Notes under the pieces: model-generated
Database searches by the model: none
Told to the model about the DNA's origin: nothing
Seen by the model: the letters and a program-made list of their open reading frames with translations, nothing else
Translations under genes and position numbers: made by a program
Shown: piece after piece, positions 1 through 8,891 of the stretch
Numbering within the stretch: the first letter of the stretch is position 1
Layout of the letters: each line of letters begins with the position of its first letter
Source of the DNA: Ferruginibacter sp.
GTDB lineage: Bacteria; Bacteroidota; Bacteroidia; Chitinophagales; Chitinophagaceae
DNA: 64,000 nucleotides
Assembly (NCBI GenBank): GCA_019638575.1
Contig: JAHBTN010000004.1
Coordinates: forward strand, 1 to 64,000
Reading direction: 5' to 3'

Positions 1-11
1 GAGGCCGTTTG

Positions 12-602
12 TTATGAACCCAGGTGCGAAAAATTACTGCCAAATATTTTTACTGCAATGGCCAGCAATATTACACCGAAAAATTTTCTGATTACCACCA
101 TACCATTGGGGCCTAATACACGTTCAATCCATTTTAAAGATTTAAGCACCAAAAATATTACAATACAGTTGATGAGGATGCCGATAAAGATGTTTACATC
201 AGCATAGTTGGCTTTTAAACTCATCACCGTAGTTAATGTTCCCGAACCGGCAATCAGCGGAAAGGCAATGGGCACCACACTGCCGCTTTTTGGGTTTCCA
301 TCGGCTTTAAAAAATTCGTGGCCCAATACCATTTCTAGCCCGATGATGAAAATTACAATACTACCTGCAACAGCAAATGATTGCACATCTAAACCAAGTA
401 TGTTTAAAAACTGCTGGCCAATCAGTAAAAACAAAATCATTAATGCACCCGATGCAAGTGTTGCCTGCAACGAACGTATTTCGCCACCCATCTTTTGCCT
501 CATTGATGCCAGCACAGGCACATTGCCCACCATATCTATCACGGCAAACAATGTGAATGTTACTGTAAGAATTTCTTTAAACGAAAGGTTACCAAATGAC
601 AT
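12..602 (-). CDS. MarC family integral membrane protein
   Basis: Predicted inner-membrane protein of the MarC family (196 aa), a group with no firmly established substrate; the old link to multiple antibiotic resistance is not supported for the family. The protein has about six hydrophobic segments. The early segment carrying FAVIDMVGNVPV, the GLEMVLG stretch and the later PIAFPLIAGSGT loop match MarC proteins. An upstream in-frame TTG would add seven residues, but the ATG at 602 fits the family N-terminus better. It is the last gene of a minus-strand run after the cobalamin receptor and the CWC protein, 49 bp behind the latter, so it may be co-transcribed under the same riboswitch. Confidence 0.85.
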   Translation of the reverse strand: MSFGNLSFKEILTVTFTLFAVIDMVGNVPVLASMRQKMGGEIRSLQATLASGALMILFLLIGQQFLNILGLDVQSFAVAGSIVIFIIGLEMVLGHEFFKADGNPKSGSVVPIAFPLIAGSGTLTTVMSLKANYADVNIFIGILINCIVIFLVLKSLKWIERVLGPNGMVVIRKFFGVILLAIAVKIFGSNFSHLGS

Positions 603-651
603 CGGCCCGGTTTTAGCCAGCAAAGATAATCAGCTTAGCATTAACAGGCCC

Positions 652-873
652 TTACTTATTAAAAATGTGTTTCTCTTTAAAAATGCCAAACTCTTTCCGC
701 AGGCTTTGTAAACAGTTTATACAAAGGCAGTCTTCGTATTTAGATTGAATGTACACCGATTCTTCTACCGTTAATTGTATTGCGCTGCATTGGCACTGGC
801 CGATGTTGCCTGTTTTACATTCAAATATAAAACCGCATCTTGGGCAATTTTTTTGTTCGTGTTTGCTTTGCAT
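652..873 (-). CDS. Small cysteine-rich CWC-type protein
   Basis: A 73-residue protein with clustered cysteines: CPRCG near the N-terminus, CKTGNIGQCQC in the middle and CLCINCL near the end. This spacing fits the cysteine-rich CWC family (function unknown), which probably binds a metal such as zinc. No signal peptide is seen, so it is likely cytoplasmic. The ATG at 873 was chosen over a TTG seven codons upstream. It starts 21 bp after the stop of the BtuB-like receptor, so the two are probably one transcription unit. A role in cobalamin or metal handling is only an inference from that position. Confidence 0.72.
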   Translation of the reverse strand: MQSKHEQKNCPRCGFIFECKTGNIGQCQCSAIQLTVEESVYIQSKYEDCLCINCLQSLRKEFGIFKEKHIFNK

Positions 874-894
874 GGCGCTTAGGTTTTGCCACAA

Positions 895-2853
895 TTAAAA
901 ATGGAAGTTAACACCTGCCATAACATTAAACCGGCGACTGTTGTATCCTTTTACTTCTGCATATTTTTCGTCGGTTATGTTTTTAAAATCGGCATAAACT
1001 TTTATGTTTTTTGTAATGCTGTAGGTAGAATACAAGTTCCAAACATAATATGCCGGCATTGCATCAGGCGCCGATAAATAAACCGCTTCGTAGCGTTTGC
1101 CAATGCTTTGCAGGGCAATGTTCATGTTCCAGTTTTTAGTTAGGCTGATGCCAACATTTAAGTTAACAGTTTGCCTTGGCCTGCGGTACAGGTTAAAGAA
1201 AGAAGTATCTTTTGCACCTGTCTTTGTCTCAATCTTTCCATCAAGGTTTACATAGTTGGCATGAAGAACCACTTTGCCAAAATCAACACTGGCCTCAAAT
1301 TCAAACCCTTTATCTTTTTGCTTATCGGCATTGATGTATGACCCATAAGGAGGGGCAAATGTGTTTATAAAAACTATATTATCAGTGATACCCCTGCTGA
1401 AATAAACAGCCCGCAGGTTTACTTTGTCTTTATTATATTGTATGCCGCCTTCAAAGCTTAAAGATTTTTCAGGCTTCAGTTCCACCCCTGTATTATTATA
1501 CTCGGAATACACCTGGTACAATGATGGTGTTTTAAAACCAGAACTGATATTTCCGAAAATTTTTATTGAATTTTTTATCACATACGACGGGTTAAATGAA
1601 AATGTAAACACATTGCCATATTTATTGAAGCTGTTGTACCTGCCGCCAAGCTCGGCATTAAAACCATTTACATCTTTTAATACCACCGATGCATAAGCGC
1701 CAAACTGGTTTACCTTAACGCTATCTGCATCTAAAGTAGGCGAAGTATATGGGCCAAACGCACTCAGCGAAAAATAACTTTGATTGCTCGACTGCCTGCG
1801 AAAGTCGGCGCCTGCAAGCACATCTATATGTTTTGTAACAGCCACATTACTGTATAGCTCTGCAAAATGCGATGTGCCGGTATAATTGCCCAAGCTGTAA
1901 TATGCAAAACTTCCACGGCTTGCCGAGTCATCAAGGTAGCGCCTGTTTATTTTATTGTAACTGTAATTTAGATGCAACACCGTTTTGCCAATTGTATAAT
2001 CAGCCCCGGCATTAATGATTGTGTTTTTATTTTTAATGGTAAAATCGGCATCATCGGTAAATGGACCGTTATCTGTATCAGTTTTATAATTGCTGATATG
2101 CGTATTGGCTTTTAGCGATAAGCTGCTGTTTATTTTTTGAATAACAGCCGCACTGAAAACATTTTCATCAATACCGTCTTTATCAAAACCATTTGTACCG
2201 GAAATATCTTCTGCCGATGAAAACCCTTTACTGTAAAGCTTTGTAAAGCCAACATTATAGTTTGTATTTTTTATGGTACCGTTTAAAGCAACGGCGCCTT
2301 TATATGTATTATAACTTCCGGCAGCAAGGTTAACCGAGGTGTTTATTTTTTTAGCGCCGCCTTTTTTGGTGATGATATTTATAACACCTGCAATAGCATC
2401 GCTGCCGTATAAAGTTGACTGGCTACCTTTTAAAATCTCAATTCTTTCTACCTGGTCGGCGCTGATAAGGTTTAAATCATAAGCACCGCTAATGCCCGAT
2501 GCATCGTAAAGCGGAACACCATCAAGTAAAATCAAAGTCTTGCCTGCAGCAGCGCCACGCATGTACACATCCTGGTTGGTGCCGGGATTATTGCTGCTGC
2601 CGTTTATGATGATACCGGCCTGTGTGTTTAAAACTTCCGGTACCGATTTACCGCTGTTGCGCTCTAACATTTTTTGAACAATAACAGTTAGCACTTTCCC
2701 GGTAAGCGATTGTTTGATGGGAAATTTTGTAGCGGTTACCACCACTTCATCTAAATTTTTTGTACTGTCGGCCTCTTTTTTTTGAACCTGTTCCTGTGCA
2801 ATTGCCTGGCTGCTGAATAAAACTGCAGCCGCAATAAAAATTCTCTTTTTCAT
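895..2853 (-). CDS. btuB: TonB-dependent cobalamin receptor, BtuB-like
   Basis: Outer-membrane TonB-dependent transporter of 652 aa. It has a signal peptide ending near residue 19 (SSQAIAQ), a TonB-box-like LDEVVVTATK at about residue 33, a plug domain to about residue 165 with the LLDGVPLYD and RIEILKGSQSTLYG motifs, and a 22-strand-type barrel ending in Phe (VNFHF). The best argument for the substrate is the upstream cobalamin riboswitch: the gene is under B12 control, so the protein most likely imports cobalamin or a related corrinoid. Length and lack of an N-terminal carboxypeptidase-like domain also fit BtuB rather than SusC. The CWC gene follows after 21 bp. Confidence 0.88.
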   Translation of the reverse strand: MKKRIFIAAAVLFSSQAIAQEQVQKKEADSTKNLDEVVVTATKFPIKQSLTGKVLTVIVQKMLERNSGKSVPEVLNTQAGIIINGSSNNPGTNQDVYMRGAAAGKTLILLDGVPLYDASGISGAYDLNLISADQVERIEILKGSQSTLYGSDAIAGVINIITKKGGAKKINTSVNLAAGSYNTYKGAVALNGTIKNTNYNVGFTKLYSKGFSSAEDISGTNGFDKDGIDENVFSAAVIQKINSSLSLKANTHISNYKTDTDNGPFTDDADFTIKNKNTIINAGADYTIGKTVLHLNYSYNKINRRYLDDSASRGSFAYYSLGNYTGTSHFAELYSNVAVTKHIDVLAGADFRRQSSNQSYFSLSAFGPYTSPTLDADSVKVNQFGAYASVVLKDVNGFNAELGGRYNSFNKYGNVFTFSFNPSYVIKNSIKIFGNISSGFKTPSLYQVYSEYNNTGVELKPEKSLSFEGGIQYNKDKVNLRAVYFSRGITDNIVFINTFAPPYGSYINADKQKDKGFEFEASVDFGKVVLHANYVNLDGKIETKTGAKDTSFFNLYRRPRQTVNLNVGISLTKNWNMNIALQSIGKRYEAVYLSAPDAMPAYYVWNLYSTYSITKNIKVYADFKNITDEKYAEVKGYNSRRFNVMAGVNFHF

Positions 2854-2965
2854 TGTAAAAAAGTTTTTTTGTTGTGACTGCTTCCTGGAAAAATGTAGAG
2901 ATATAAAAGCTGTTTAGCTGTTACATTTCCTGCCTTTCACCCGAAAGCTTTAAATGATGTTGATG

Positions 2966-3128
2966 AACCTGGCAGGTCTTCTGGCTTGCTCCCTGTTTAC
3001 CGCCTTCCCGTTGTTTTTAAAAACAGTGGCTTGATGAACAAACAGTGTACAGAGCTTACAGCTACGGGGATAGCTCCCGATTTTAACGGGATTCCCTTTT
3101 AATTCCGACTATGACATCGAAAACCAAA
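2966..3128 (-). promoter_or_regulatory. Cobalamin (B12) riboswitch
   Basis: Read on the minus strand, the region has the conserved parts of the cobalamin aptamer in order: AAAAGGGAATCCCG, then GGGAGCTATCCCCG followed by a GTAGCTGTAAGC stretch, the B12 box GCCACTG (complement of 3024-3030), GGGAAGGC (complement of 3002-3009), and GCCAGAAGACCTGCC at the 3' end. It lies in the 5' leader of the BtuB-like receptor, about 110 bases before its ATG. Known behaviour of the class is to shut off expression when adenosylcobalamin or a similar corrinoid is abundant. Edges are approximate. Confidence 0.95.
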
Positions 3129-3135
3129 TCCGCTG

Positions 3136-3168
3136 CAAATGTAAAGCACACAGGATAGATTTTTCAAA
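3136..3168 (-). promoter_or_regulatory. Bacteroidota-type promoter of the riboswitch-btuB operon
   Basis: On the minus strand a perfect -7 box TACATTTG (3136-3143) is preceded by TTTG (3165-3168) with a 21-base spacer. This matches the Bacteroidota housekeeping promoter (TTTG, about 19-21 bases, TAnnTTTG). Transcription would begin near 3129, exactly where the riboswitch aptamer starts, which supports both calls. Confidence 0.6.
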
Positions 3169-3292
3169 AACTTTTTCAATTTTTTGTGGAGAAACGTTGA
3201 AATGCCTTGTGGTGACAGGTTTTATTGAAATGCCTTATCCAAATATTTTATTACTGCAAGGCGGGCATATAAATTATCATTATCTTCAAACG

Positions 3293-4639
3293 ATGATTTC
3301 AAAAACCGCCAGGATAAACCTTTTTTCACTCACCATGATCATCATTGGGTTTGTGATTGGTATGGGCATTTTCAGAACTGCTGCTACAAGTGCTAAAGAT
3401 GCAATATCACCGGCCGTTTATTTCAGCGCCTGGGCAATTGGCGGGTTGGTGGCTTTGTGCGGCGCCTTAACATATGCAGAAATAGGCAGCCGCTATCCCG
3501 TAACCGGCGGCTATTACAGGGTTTTTGCAAAAGCATATCATCCTAGCATTGCTTTTGCCATGAACTGCCTGATACTGGTTAGCAATGCAGCAAGCCTTAG
3601 TGGTGTGGCATTAATAGGCAGTGGTTATTTATTAAAATTATTTCCCGGCAACTGGACCGATATTGATAAAGCACTATTAAGTTCTGCAGCTATATTGGTT
3701 TTTTACCTGGTTAATTTAAAAGGATTAAAAACAAGTTCAACCGCTCAAAATATTTTAATGCTGATAAAAATAGCGATGGTTGTAATCCTGGTATCTGCTT
3801 TGTTTTTTCCCGATAAATACGCAACCGGCGATGCAGTTAATGTAGCTGTTGCACCTGGTGCATCTTTCACCTGGATTGATTGGGTTAAGAGCCTGGGCAT
3901 AAGTTTAATTGCCGTATCATTCACCTATGGCGGTTACCAGCAAACCATCAACCTGGGCAATGATGTACAAAACCCATCAAAGAATATCCCACGTGGAATT
4001 TTTATAGGCATACTTATCATCATAGGATTATACATGCTGGTAAACCTTAGTTATTTTAAGGTGGTTGGTTTTAACCAAATGAAAGGCGAAAGAGAAATTG
4101 CATATGTTGTTATCGACCGCATATTTGGCAAAGAAGGGGCTGCAGCCTTTTCTGCATTGCTTTTTTTAGGCGTACTTGCTTATGTTAACGGTTCATTATT
4201 GAGTAACCCGAGGGTGATGTTTGCCATGGGCGAAGACGGAAGTTTGCCAAGGATATTTGCAAAACACAATGAACGGTCGAACGTAGTAGGGTTTTCACTT
4301 ACAGTTTTTACTGCATTGTGCATCATCATACTTTATTTTTCGCAGGAGTTTGAAAAGCTATTAACCTTCACCATCTTTCTTGATAGCTTTGGCATGATCT
4401 TAAGCGCTGCCACCATTTTCTGGTTTCGTAAAAAAACTAAAGAGCTTGATGGCACCGGCATTTATAAAATGAAATTGTACCCATTAATGCCGATAGTTTT
4501 CATTGTAGCATATTTGTTTGTAGCCTGCAGCATTATCATTGCCGACCCAACAGCAGCCTTAACCGGCGCCGCTGTATTAGCTGCTTTTATTGCTTTGTAT
4601 TTTATTTTTCAAAAAAAGAATACTAAGACAGATGTATAA
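3293..4639 (+). CDS. APC-superfamily amino acid permease
   Basis: Inner-membrane secondary transporter of 448 aa with about twelve hydrophobic segments. The first segment carries the family pattern IGFVIGMGIFRT (the GxG(I/V)F helix break that binds the amino acid backbone), followed by ALTYAEIGSRYPVTGGYY, typical of the APC/LAT group. The substrate cannot be named. The reading frame stays open to an ATG at 3197, but that extra 32-residue N-terminus is not hydrophobic or family-like and would overlap the divergent btuB promoter region; the ATG at 3293 gives a normal APC start. It converges with the MG2/plug gene. Confidence 0.85.
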   Translation: MISKTARINLFSLTMIIIGFVIGMGIFRTAATSAKDAISPAVYFSAWAIGGLVALCGALTYAEIGSRYPVTGGYYRVFAKAYHPSIAFAMNCLILVSNAASLSGVALIGSGYLLKLFPGNWTDIDKALLSSAAILVFYLVNLKGLKTSSTAQNILMLIKIAMVVILVSALFFPDKYATGDAVNVAVAPGASFTWIDWVKSLGISLIAVSFTYGGYQQTINLGNDVQNPSKNIPRGIFIGILIIIGLYMLVNLSYFKVVGFNQMKGEREIAYVVIDRIFGKEGAAAFSALLFLGVLAYVNGSLLSNPRVMFAMGEDGSLPRIFAKHNERSNVVGFSLTVFTALCIIILYFSQEFEKLLTFTIFLDSFGMILSAATIFWFRKKTKELDGTGIYKMKLYPLMPIVFIVAYLFVACSIIIADPTAALTGAAVLAAFIALYFIFQKKNTKTDV

Positions 4640-4676
4640 GGTTTTGTAAAACCATTTTAAAAACCACTTACCTTAT
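4636..4676. terminator. Possible bidirectional terminator between convergent genes
   Basis: An inverted repeat ATAAGG (4636-4641) / CCTTAT (4671-4676) encloses a second small one, GGTTTT/AAAACC (4640-4653). The stem is AT-rich and overlaps the last codons of the convergent genes on both sides, so this is only a weak candidate. Confidence 0.25.
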
Positions 4677-7111
4677 TCTATTATTTTTTCAATGTGTATT
4701 AGTTTGCCATCTTCGTTCATGCCTTCCAGTACTATCTTTAACCGGTTGCTGATATCATTGTTGTAAAAGCTAATGGTAGTTTTATTATTTTCTTTATTGG
4801 TGATGATATAAGGTTTCCAAAGTAATGTAGTTCGTAAATCGGCACGGGCATTATTGGCATCTGCAGCGCTATAATCGGGCGAATAAAATTCTTTTATAGG
4901 CGAATAACCTGTTACAGGTATTTTTGATAAACTGCCGGGCTTTAGTCTTGCAGCCGTTTCATAATCTTTACCTTTTTTTAAATAGATGGCTAATGTTGGA
5001 ATTTTTTGCTGTTCAGCCGCTACCCTGCCATAAGAATGTTCAAAGTATTTTACATAGGCTATCTCTTCAATTGGTATTGTTCTTAAAAATTCATTATCCT
5101 GCTCGTTTTCATCTACATAAATTAAAGGCTCTACAAAGCCTCCTGCAAAGGCATCGGGGTTTGGAACCAGTATAGTTTTTCCCATATTTGAAAACTGTAC
5201 TTTTATTCCCGGTATCCTGCCTGATAAATAATTAAATATATCCTGTGCGTTTACAGCAGTTGCATCGTTCAGCAGGTCGAAACTATTTGAAGTAGCACCG
5301 CCTCTAAAACTTCCTGTTGCATATTTTTCATCCATCTTCAGCATGGGATCGTTTTTCCAGTTTTTTCTACTGTTGGTTTTTACAATCACTTCACTCATCA
5401 GCTTACCTTGGTTTTCAAAGCCGGGATTTTTGTTTTTTATTTCGGTGATGAAGCTTTGTGTGTATGTATTGGCGGCTGCAGTTTCTTCTTTTATGGCAGG
5501 CATGCCTGGCAAATTCTTTTGCGGCAGCGCTATAGCCGAGAGGCCGTTAAAATCCTTGGCCATACCAATGTACATATCATTCTTTGTATCGCTTGGTTTG
5601 TAATAAACAAATGCCGTATCATAAAATATTAACCCGGCCTGTGTAAACAAACCTTCTTTATTGGTGGTGGGCATGTACCATTGTTTGGCGCTGTCTTGTG
5701 TTTGCAGCATAAGGCTTACCGGTTTGTTTGCAACAGGTTGTTGGTTTTGGTTGGTTGCTTTGCCGTAAATATTAAGGTAGCTGTCTCTTGCAAAATTGAT
5801 AACGGGCATTTGGTTGGCTATTATCTTATCCCAATTGTAACGGCGCCATCCATTGGTTTGCATCACCAGGTCAAGATATTCAGCGGCATGGGTGGCTGTA
5901 TCGCTAAAATACCAGGCTGCATTATACACATAACCTTTTAAATCGCCCTGTAGTAACAGGTCGGTATAAATATTACGGCCGGTTTGTTGCTGCTCAAGGC
6001 TTGCATCGTACACTGCCAGCGATAAATTGCTGCCGAGTGTATCGGGTACCGTTATTTCAATTTTATTTCTGCCACGTTTTTTGGTACTGCTTTCGGTTAC
6101 GCTTAGGTTGGTTGTAAAACTGTAATTTTTATTGTTGATGAATAACACTCTTTCGGCAAGGGGTTGGTTATTTTTATCAAACACTGTTAACTGTAAAATG
6201 CCCGAAGGGAATGTTTTGGTATCGAATTTTTGAGTAACCTGCGGCTGGTTATTGGTTTGTATGCTGGCTTTGTAAACTGGCCGTTGGTTAATGGTGGCCA
6301 ATACGGTTAGCGTTTGCAGGTTATCGGTGTTTTGGGGTTTGTTTATTAAATAATACAGTTGCCCGTTCAGTTGCTCGGCATGCAGCAGTATGCCTTGTTG
6401 CTGCGCCTGTGGCAATGCTGTTCTGCGGTAATCGCCTTTATTATCTTTCCACTCGGCCACATAAGTTTCGCCTGCCTGCGGGGTAAATTTTAACAGGCCC
6501 ATGCCATTGTGTACGCTTGCTATGCTGTCAACCAATTCGTTCTTGCTGTTTTTTATTAGGGCTTTTATATCATAAGGCAAGCCGTTGCTTTGTGTGGCCT
6601 TAAATGCTATATAATTATACTGGCTTTGCAGCATGTTGCCGCCTTCGGCAAAAAACCTGAGGCTTACTTCGGGTTTTTCGTTGGTAGCTATTGCTTCTTT
6701 ACTGTTGATTACATTGATTGTTTTGTAATAGATAAAGGCTGTATCAAAGTTCAGCATCCAGGTTGTGTAAGCCCGTATGCCGTAAGTGTTTTGGGCGCTG
6801 TCGGGCAGGGTAAAATAACTGTCGGCGCTCGATGCAAGTATGGGCATGGTCTTGTGCTGCAACACCTTACCATCCTTATCTAACAGGTCGGCATACAGGT
6901 TGGTACTGATGCTTGTGGGCAAATCATCGGCCAGTATATAGGCTTTAAACCAAACTGTTTCGCCGGTAAAATAGGTTTCTTTGTCGGTTTGTATATGTAT
7001 TTTTTCCTGCGGAAAATTATCGGCGTACAGGTTTAAGGTTGTTTCTACCTGCTGCGCTTGTACGGTTAATAATAAAAATAAAGAAAACAGGGTGCAGTTA
7101 AAATGTTTCAT
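4673..7111 (-). CDS. MG2-domain surface protein with TonB plug-like domain
   Basis: An exported protein of 812 aa. It has a signal peptide (LFSLFLLLTVQAQ) and then an alpha-2-macroglobulin MG2-like domain opening with IHIQTDKETYFTGETVWFKA (about residues 35-130). More beta-sandwich-like sequence follows, and a TonB-receptor plug-like stretch near residues 610-700 (DIFNYLSGRIPGIKV, EPLIYVDENEQ). No barrel follows the plug-like part. Such proteins are common in Bacteroidota and are thought to work at the outer membrane, but their role is unknown. The ATG at 7111 is preferred to an in-frame start 11 codons upstream because it gives a clean signal peptide. It is transcribed away from the TolC gene. 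Confidence 0.72.
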   Translation of the reverse strand: MKHFNCTLFSLFLLLTVQAQQVETTLNLYADNFPQEKIHIQTDKETYFTGETVWFKAYILADDLPTSISTNLYADLLDKDGKVLQHKTMPILASSADSYFTLPDSAQNTYGIRAYTTWMLNFDTAFIYYKTINVINSKEAIATNEKPEVSLRFFAEGGNMLQSQYNYIAFKATQSNGLPYDIKALIKNSKNELVDSIASVHNGMGLLKFTPQAGETYVAEWKDNKGDYRRTALPQAQQQGILLHAEQLNGQLYYLINKPQNTDNLQTLTVLATINQRPVYKASIQTNNQPQVTQKFDTKTFPSGILQLTVFDKNNQPLAERVLFINNKNYSFTTNLSVTESSTKKRGRNKIEITVPDTLGSNLSLAVYDASLEQQQTGRNIYTDLLLQGDLKGYVYNAAWYFSDTATHAAEYLDLVMQTNGWRRYNWDKIIANQMPVINFARDSYLNIYGKATNQNQQPVANKPVSLMLQTQDSAKQWYMPTTNKEGLFTQAGLIFYDTAFVYYKPSDTKNDMYIGMAKDFNGLSAIALPQKNLPGMPAIKEETAAANTYTQSFITEIKNKNPGFENQGKLMSEVIVKTNSRKNWKNDPMLKMDEKYATGSFRGGATSNSFDLLNDATAVNAQDIFNYLSGRIPGIKVQFSNMGKTILVPNPDAFAGGFVEPLIYVDENEQDNEFLRTIPIEEIAYVKYFEHSYGRVAAEQQKIPTLAIYLKKGKDYETAARLKPGSLSKIPVTGYSPIKEFYSPDYSAADANNARADLRTTLLWKPYIITNKENNKTTISFYNNDISNRLKIVLEGMNEDGKLIHIEKIIE

Positions 7112-7246
7112 CAAACGAGTTAATTTAAATAGCTGAAATACCAACTATTAACGAATGTACTTTAAAGCAACTTATCAATTGTAATTAAACTTAAAGCGTT
7201 AACATTATTTTATGCTTATCACTATAATAAAATAGTATAAAAAAAA

Positions 7247-7275
7247 TTGGCATCGGGTTATGTTTTATAATTTTA
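7247..7275 (+). promoter_or_regulatory. Candidate promoter for tolC-hlyD
   Basis: ATTG ending at 7249 and TAATTTTA at 7268-7275 (one mismatch to TAnnTTTG) are separated by 18 bases, about 55 bases before the TolC ATG. A perfect TATTTTTG at 7318-7325 is nearer but would start transcription at the ATG itself. Confidence 0.3.
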
Positions 7276-7329
7276 CCGTTTATAAAATAGCCTCGTTTTC
7301 ATTTAAAAGGGAAATCATATTTTTGTTAC

Positions 7330-8760
7330 ATGCGATATAAATTATTTATTGTTTTTGTTTTATTAATTAATTGCGGTATTGCCAAAGCACAGGAAAAATG
7401 GGATTTGCTCAGGTGTGTTACGTATGCTATGGACAATAATATTTCGGTTAGGCAAACCGACCTGCAAAGCAAGAATGCTGCATTACTATTAAAGCAAAGT
7501 AAACTTGGGCAACTACCCAGTTTAAATTTTAGTGGAGGCCCCGGTTACAGCAGTGGCCGCAACCAGGATCCCACCAACTTTAGCCTGATAACACAAAGCT
7601 ACCTATCGGCCAATATGCAATTGCAAAGCAGCGCCGAAATTTTTAACTGGTTTAGTAAACGCAATACCATTGCGGCCAATGAATGGGAACTTGAAGCAGC
7701 CAAGGCAAGCACCGATAAATTAAAAAATGATATTGCACTATCAGTTGCTAATTCTTTTTTACAAATATTACTGGCAAAAGAACAGGAAAAGATAGCGGCT
7801 GTACAACTGCAGCAATCGCAAGCACAATTAAGCAATACCCGTAAACTGGTAGATGCAGGATCGTTGCCCGAACTAAATGCCGCCGAACTGGAAGCACAGG
7901 TGGCAAGAGACAGTTCTACTTTAATATCTGCAAAAGGAAATGTTTTTCAAAACATACTAAATCTTAAATCTTTAATGGCGCTGGATGCAGATACTTATTT
8001 TGAAATTGAAGCGCCGCCGGTAGATAAGATACCTGTAGAAAAAATTGCCGACCTGCAACCTGAAGCGGTTTATAATTTAGCTATTGTAAATATGCCACAA
8101 CAGCGGGTTAATGATTTTAAATTAAAGGCAGCACAAAAAAGTGCCGCAGCTGCAAAAGGCAGCATGTATCCAACACTTTCAATTTTTGGAAGTTTGGGCA
8201 GTGGCTATAATAACCGTACAATGGAAATAACGGGTTCAACACAAATAAATGCGCCAATGGGTAAGGTTAATGTTAATGGAACCGAATACAATGTATTTCC
8301 ACTTCAACCATACAATAGTTATACTTACGATAAACAGGCTTTCTTTTCGCAAATAAATCAAAATTTCCGTCAGTCGGTTGGGTTAAATTTAAGCATACCT
8401 ATTTTTAACGGGTACAATGCCCGAACCAACTACGAAAGAAGCAAGATTAATATCAGGAACCTTCAATTGCAAAAAGAACTGGATGATAAAACATTGAAAT
8501 TGGATATTTACCGGGCTTATGATGCCGCTATTGTGGCTTTGGAAAAATATAATGCTGGTAAAAAAAGTGTAGAAGCGGCCCAACGTACTTATGATTTTGC
8601 AAAAAAACGTTATGATGTGGGGATGCTTTCAACATTTGAGCTGATAACAAACCAAAACAACCTGTTTAGCGCTAAACTGCAAAATGTGCTAAACCATTTT
8701 GATTATGTTTTTAAAATGAAAGTGCTGGAGTATTATAAGGGACAAGGGTTGAAATTTTAA
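7330..8760 (+). CDS. TolC-family outer-membrane efflux protein
   Basis: Outer-membrane channel of 476 aa, the normal length of TolC-like proteins. It has a signal peptide (FIVFVLLINCGIAKAQ). Two OEP repeats rich in Ala/Gln/Leu heptads follow (around 90-220 and 320-470), as expected for the alpha-helical tunnel, with beta segments such as SLGSGYNN and VGLNLSIPIFNG between them. It would form the outer part of a tripartite pump or a type I secretion system. A HlyD-type adaptor gene starts 131 bp downstream on the same strand. No inner-membrane pump gene is in this operon. Confidence 0.9.
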   Translation: MRYKLFIVFVLLINCGIAKAQEKWDLLRCVTYAMDNNISVRQTDLQSKNAALLLKQSKLGQLPSLNFSGGPGYSSGRNQDPTNFSLITQSYLSANMQLQSSAEIFNWFSKRNTIAANEWELEAAKASTDKLKNDIALSVANSFLQILLAKEQEKIAAVQLQQSQAQLSNTRKLVDAGSLPELNAAELEAQVARDSSTLISAKGNVFQNILNLKSLMALDADTYFEIEAPPVDKIPVEKIADLQPEAVYNLAIVNMPQQRVNDFKLKAAQKSAAAAKGSMYPTLSIFGSLGSGYNNRTMEITGSTQINAPMGKVNVNGTEYNVFPLQPYNSYTYDKQAFFSQINQNFRQSVGLNLSIPIFNGYNARTNYERSKINIRNLQLQKELDDKTLKLDIYRAYDAAIVALEKYNAGKKSVEAAQRTYDFAKKRYDVGMLSTFELITNQNNLFSAKLQNVLNHFDYVFKMKVLEYYKGQGLKF

Positions 8761-8891
8761 ATAACTTGTAAAATTATACGGAATTATAAAAAAGAATTGT
8801 GTAAAGCAGAGTAAAGATATTATGTACAAGAGTGCGACGCCAATGAAGCTGAACAGTGAGATTGGGCCGGGCTCAAAAAAAAATAAGACAA

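Noticed and set aside
208-711. 167-aa plus-strand open frame over marC
   Set aside because: It is the antisense shadow of the MarC gene; no family motif and low-complexity Ser/Asn-rich translation.
7318-7325. Perfect TATTTTTG -7 box just before the tolC ATG
   Set aside because: Transcription would start at or inside the ATG; only a leaderless message would make it useful, so it was not called as the promoter.
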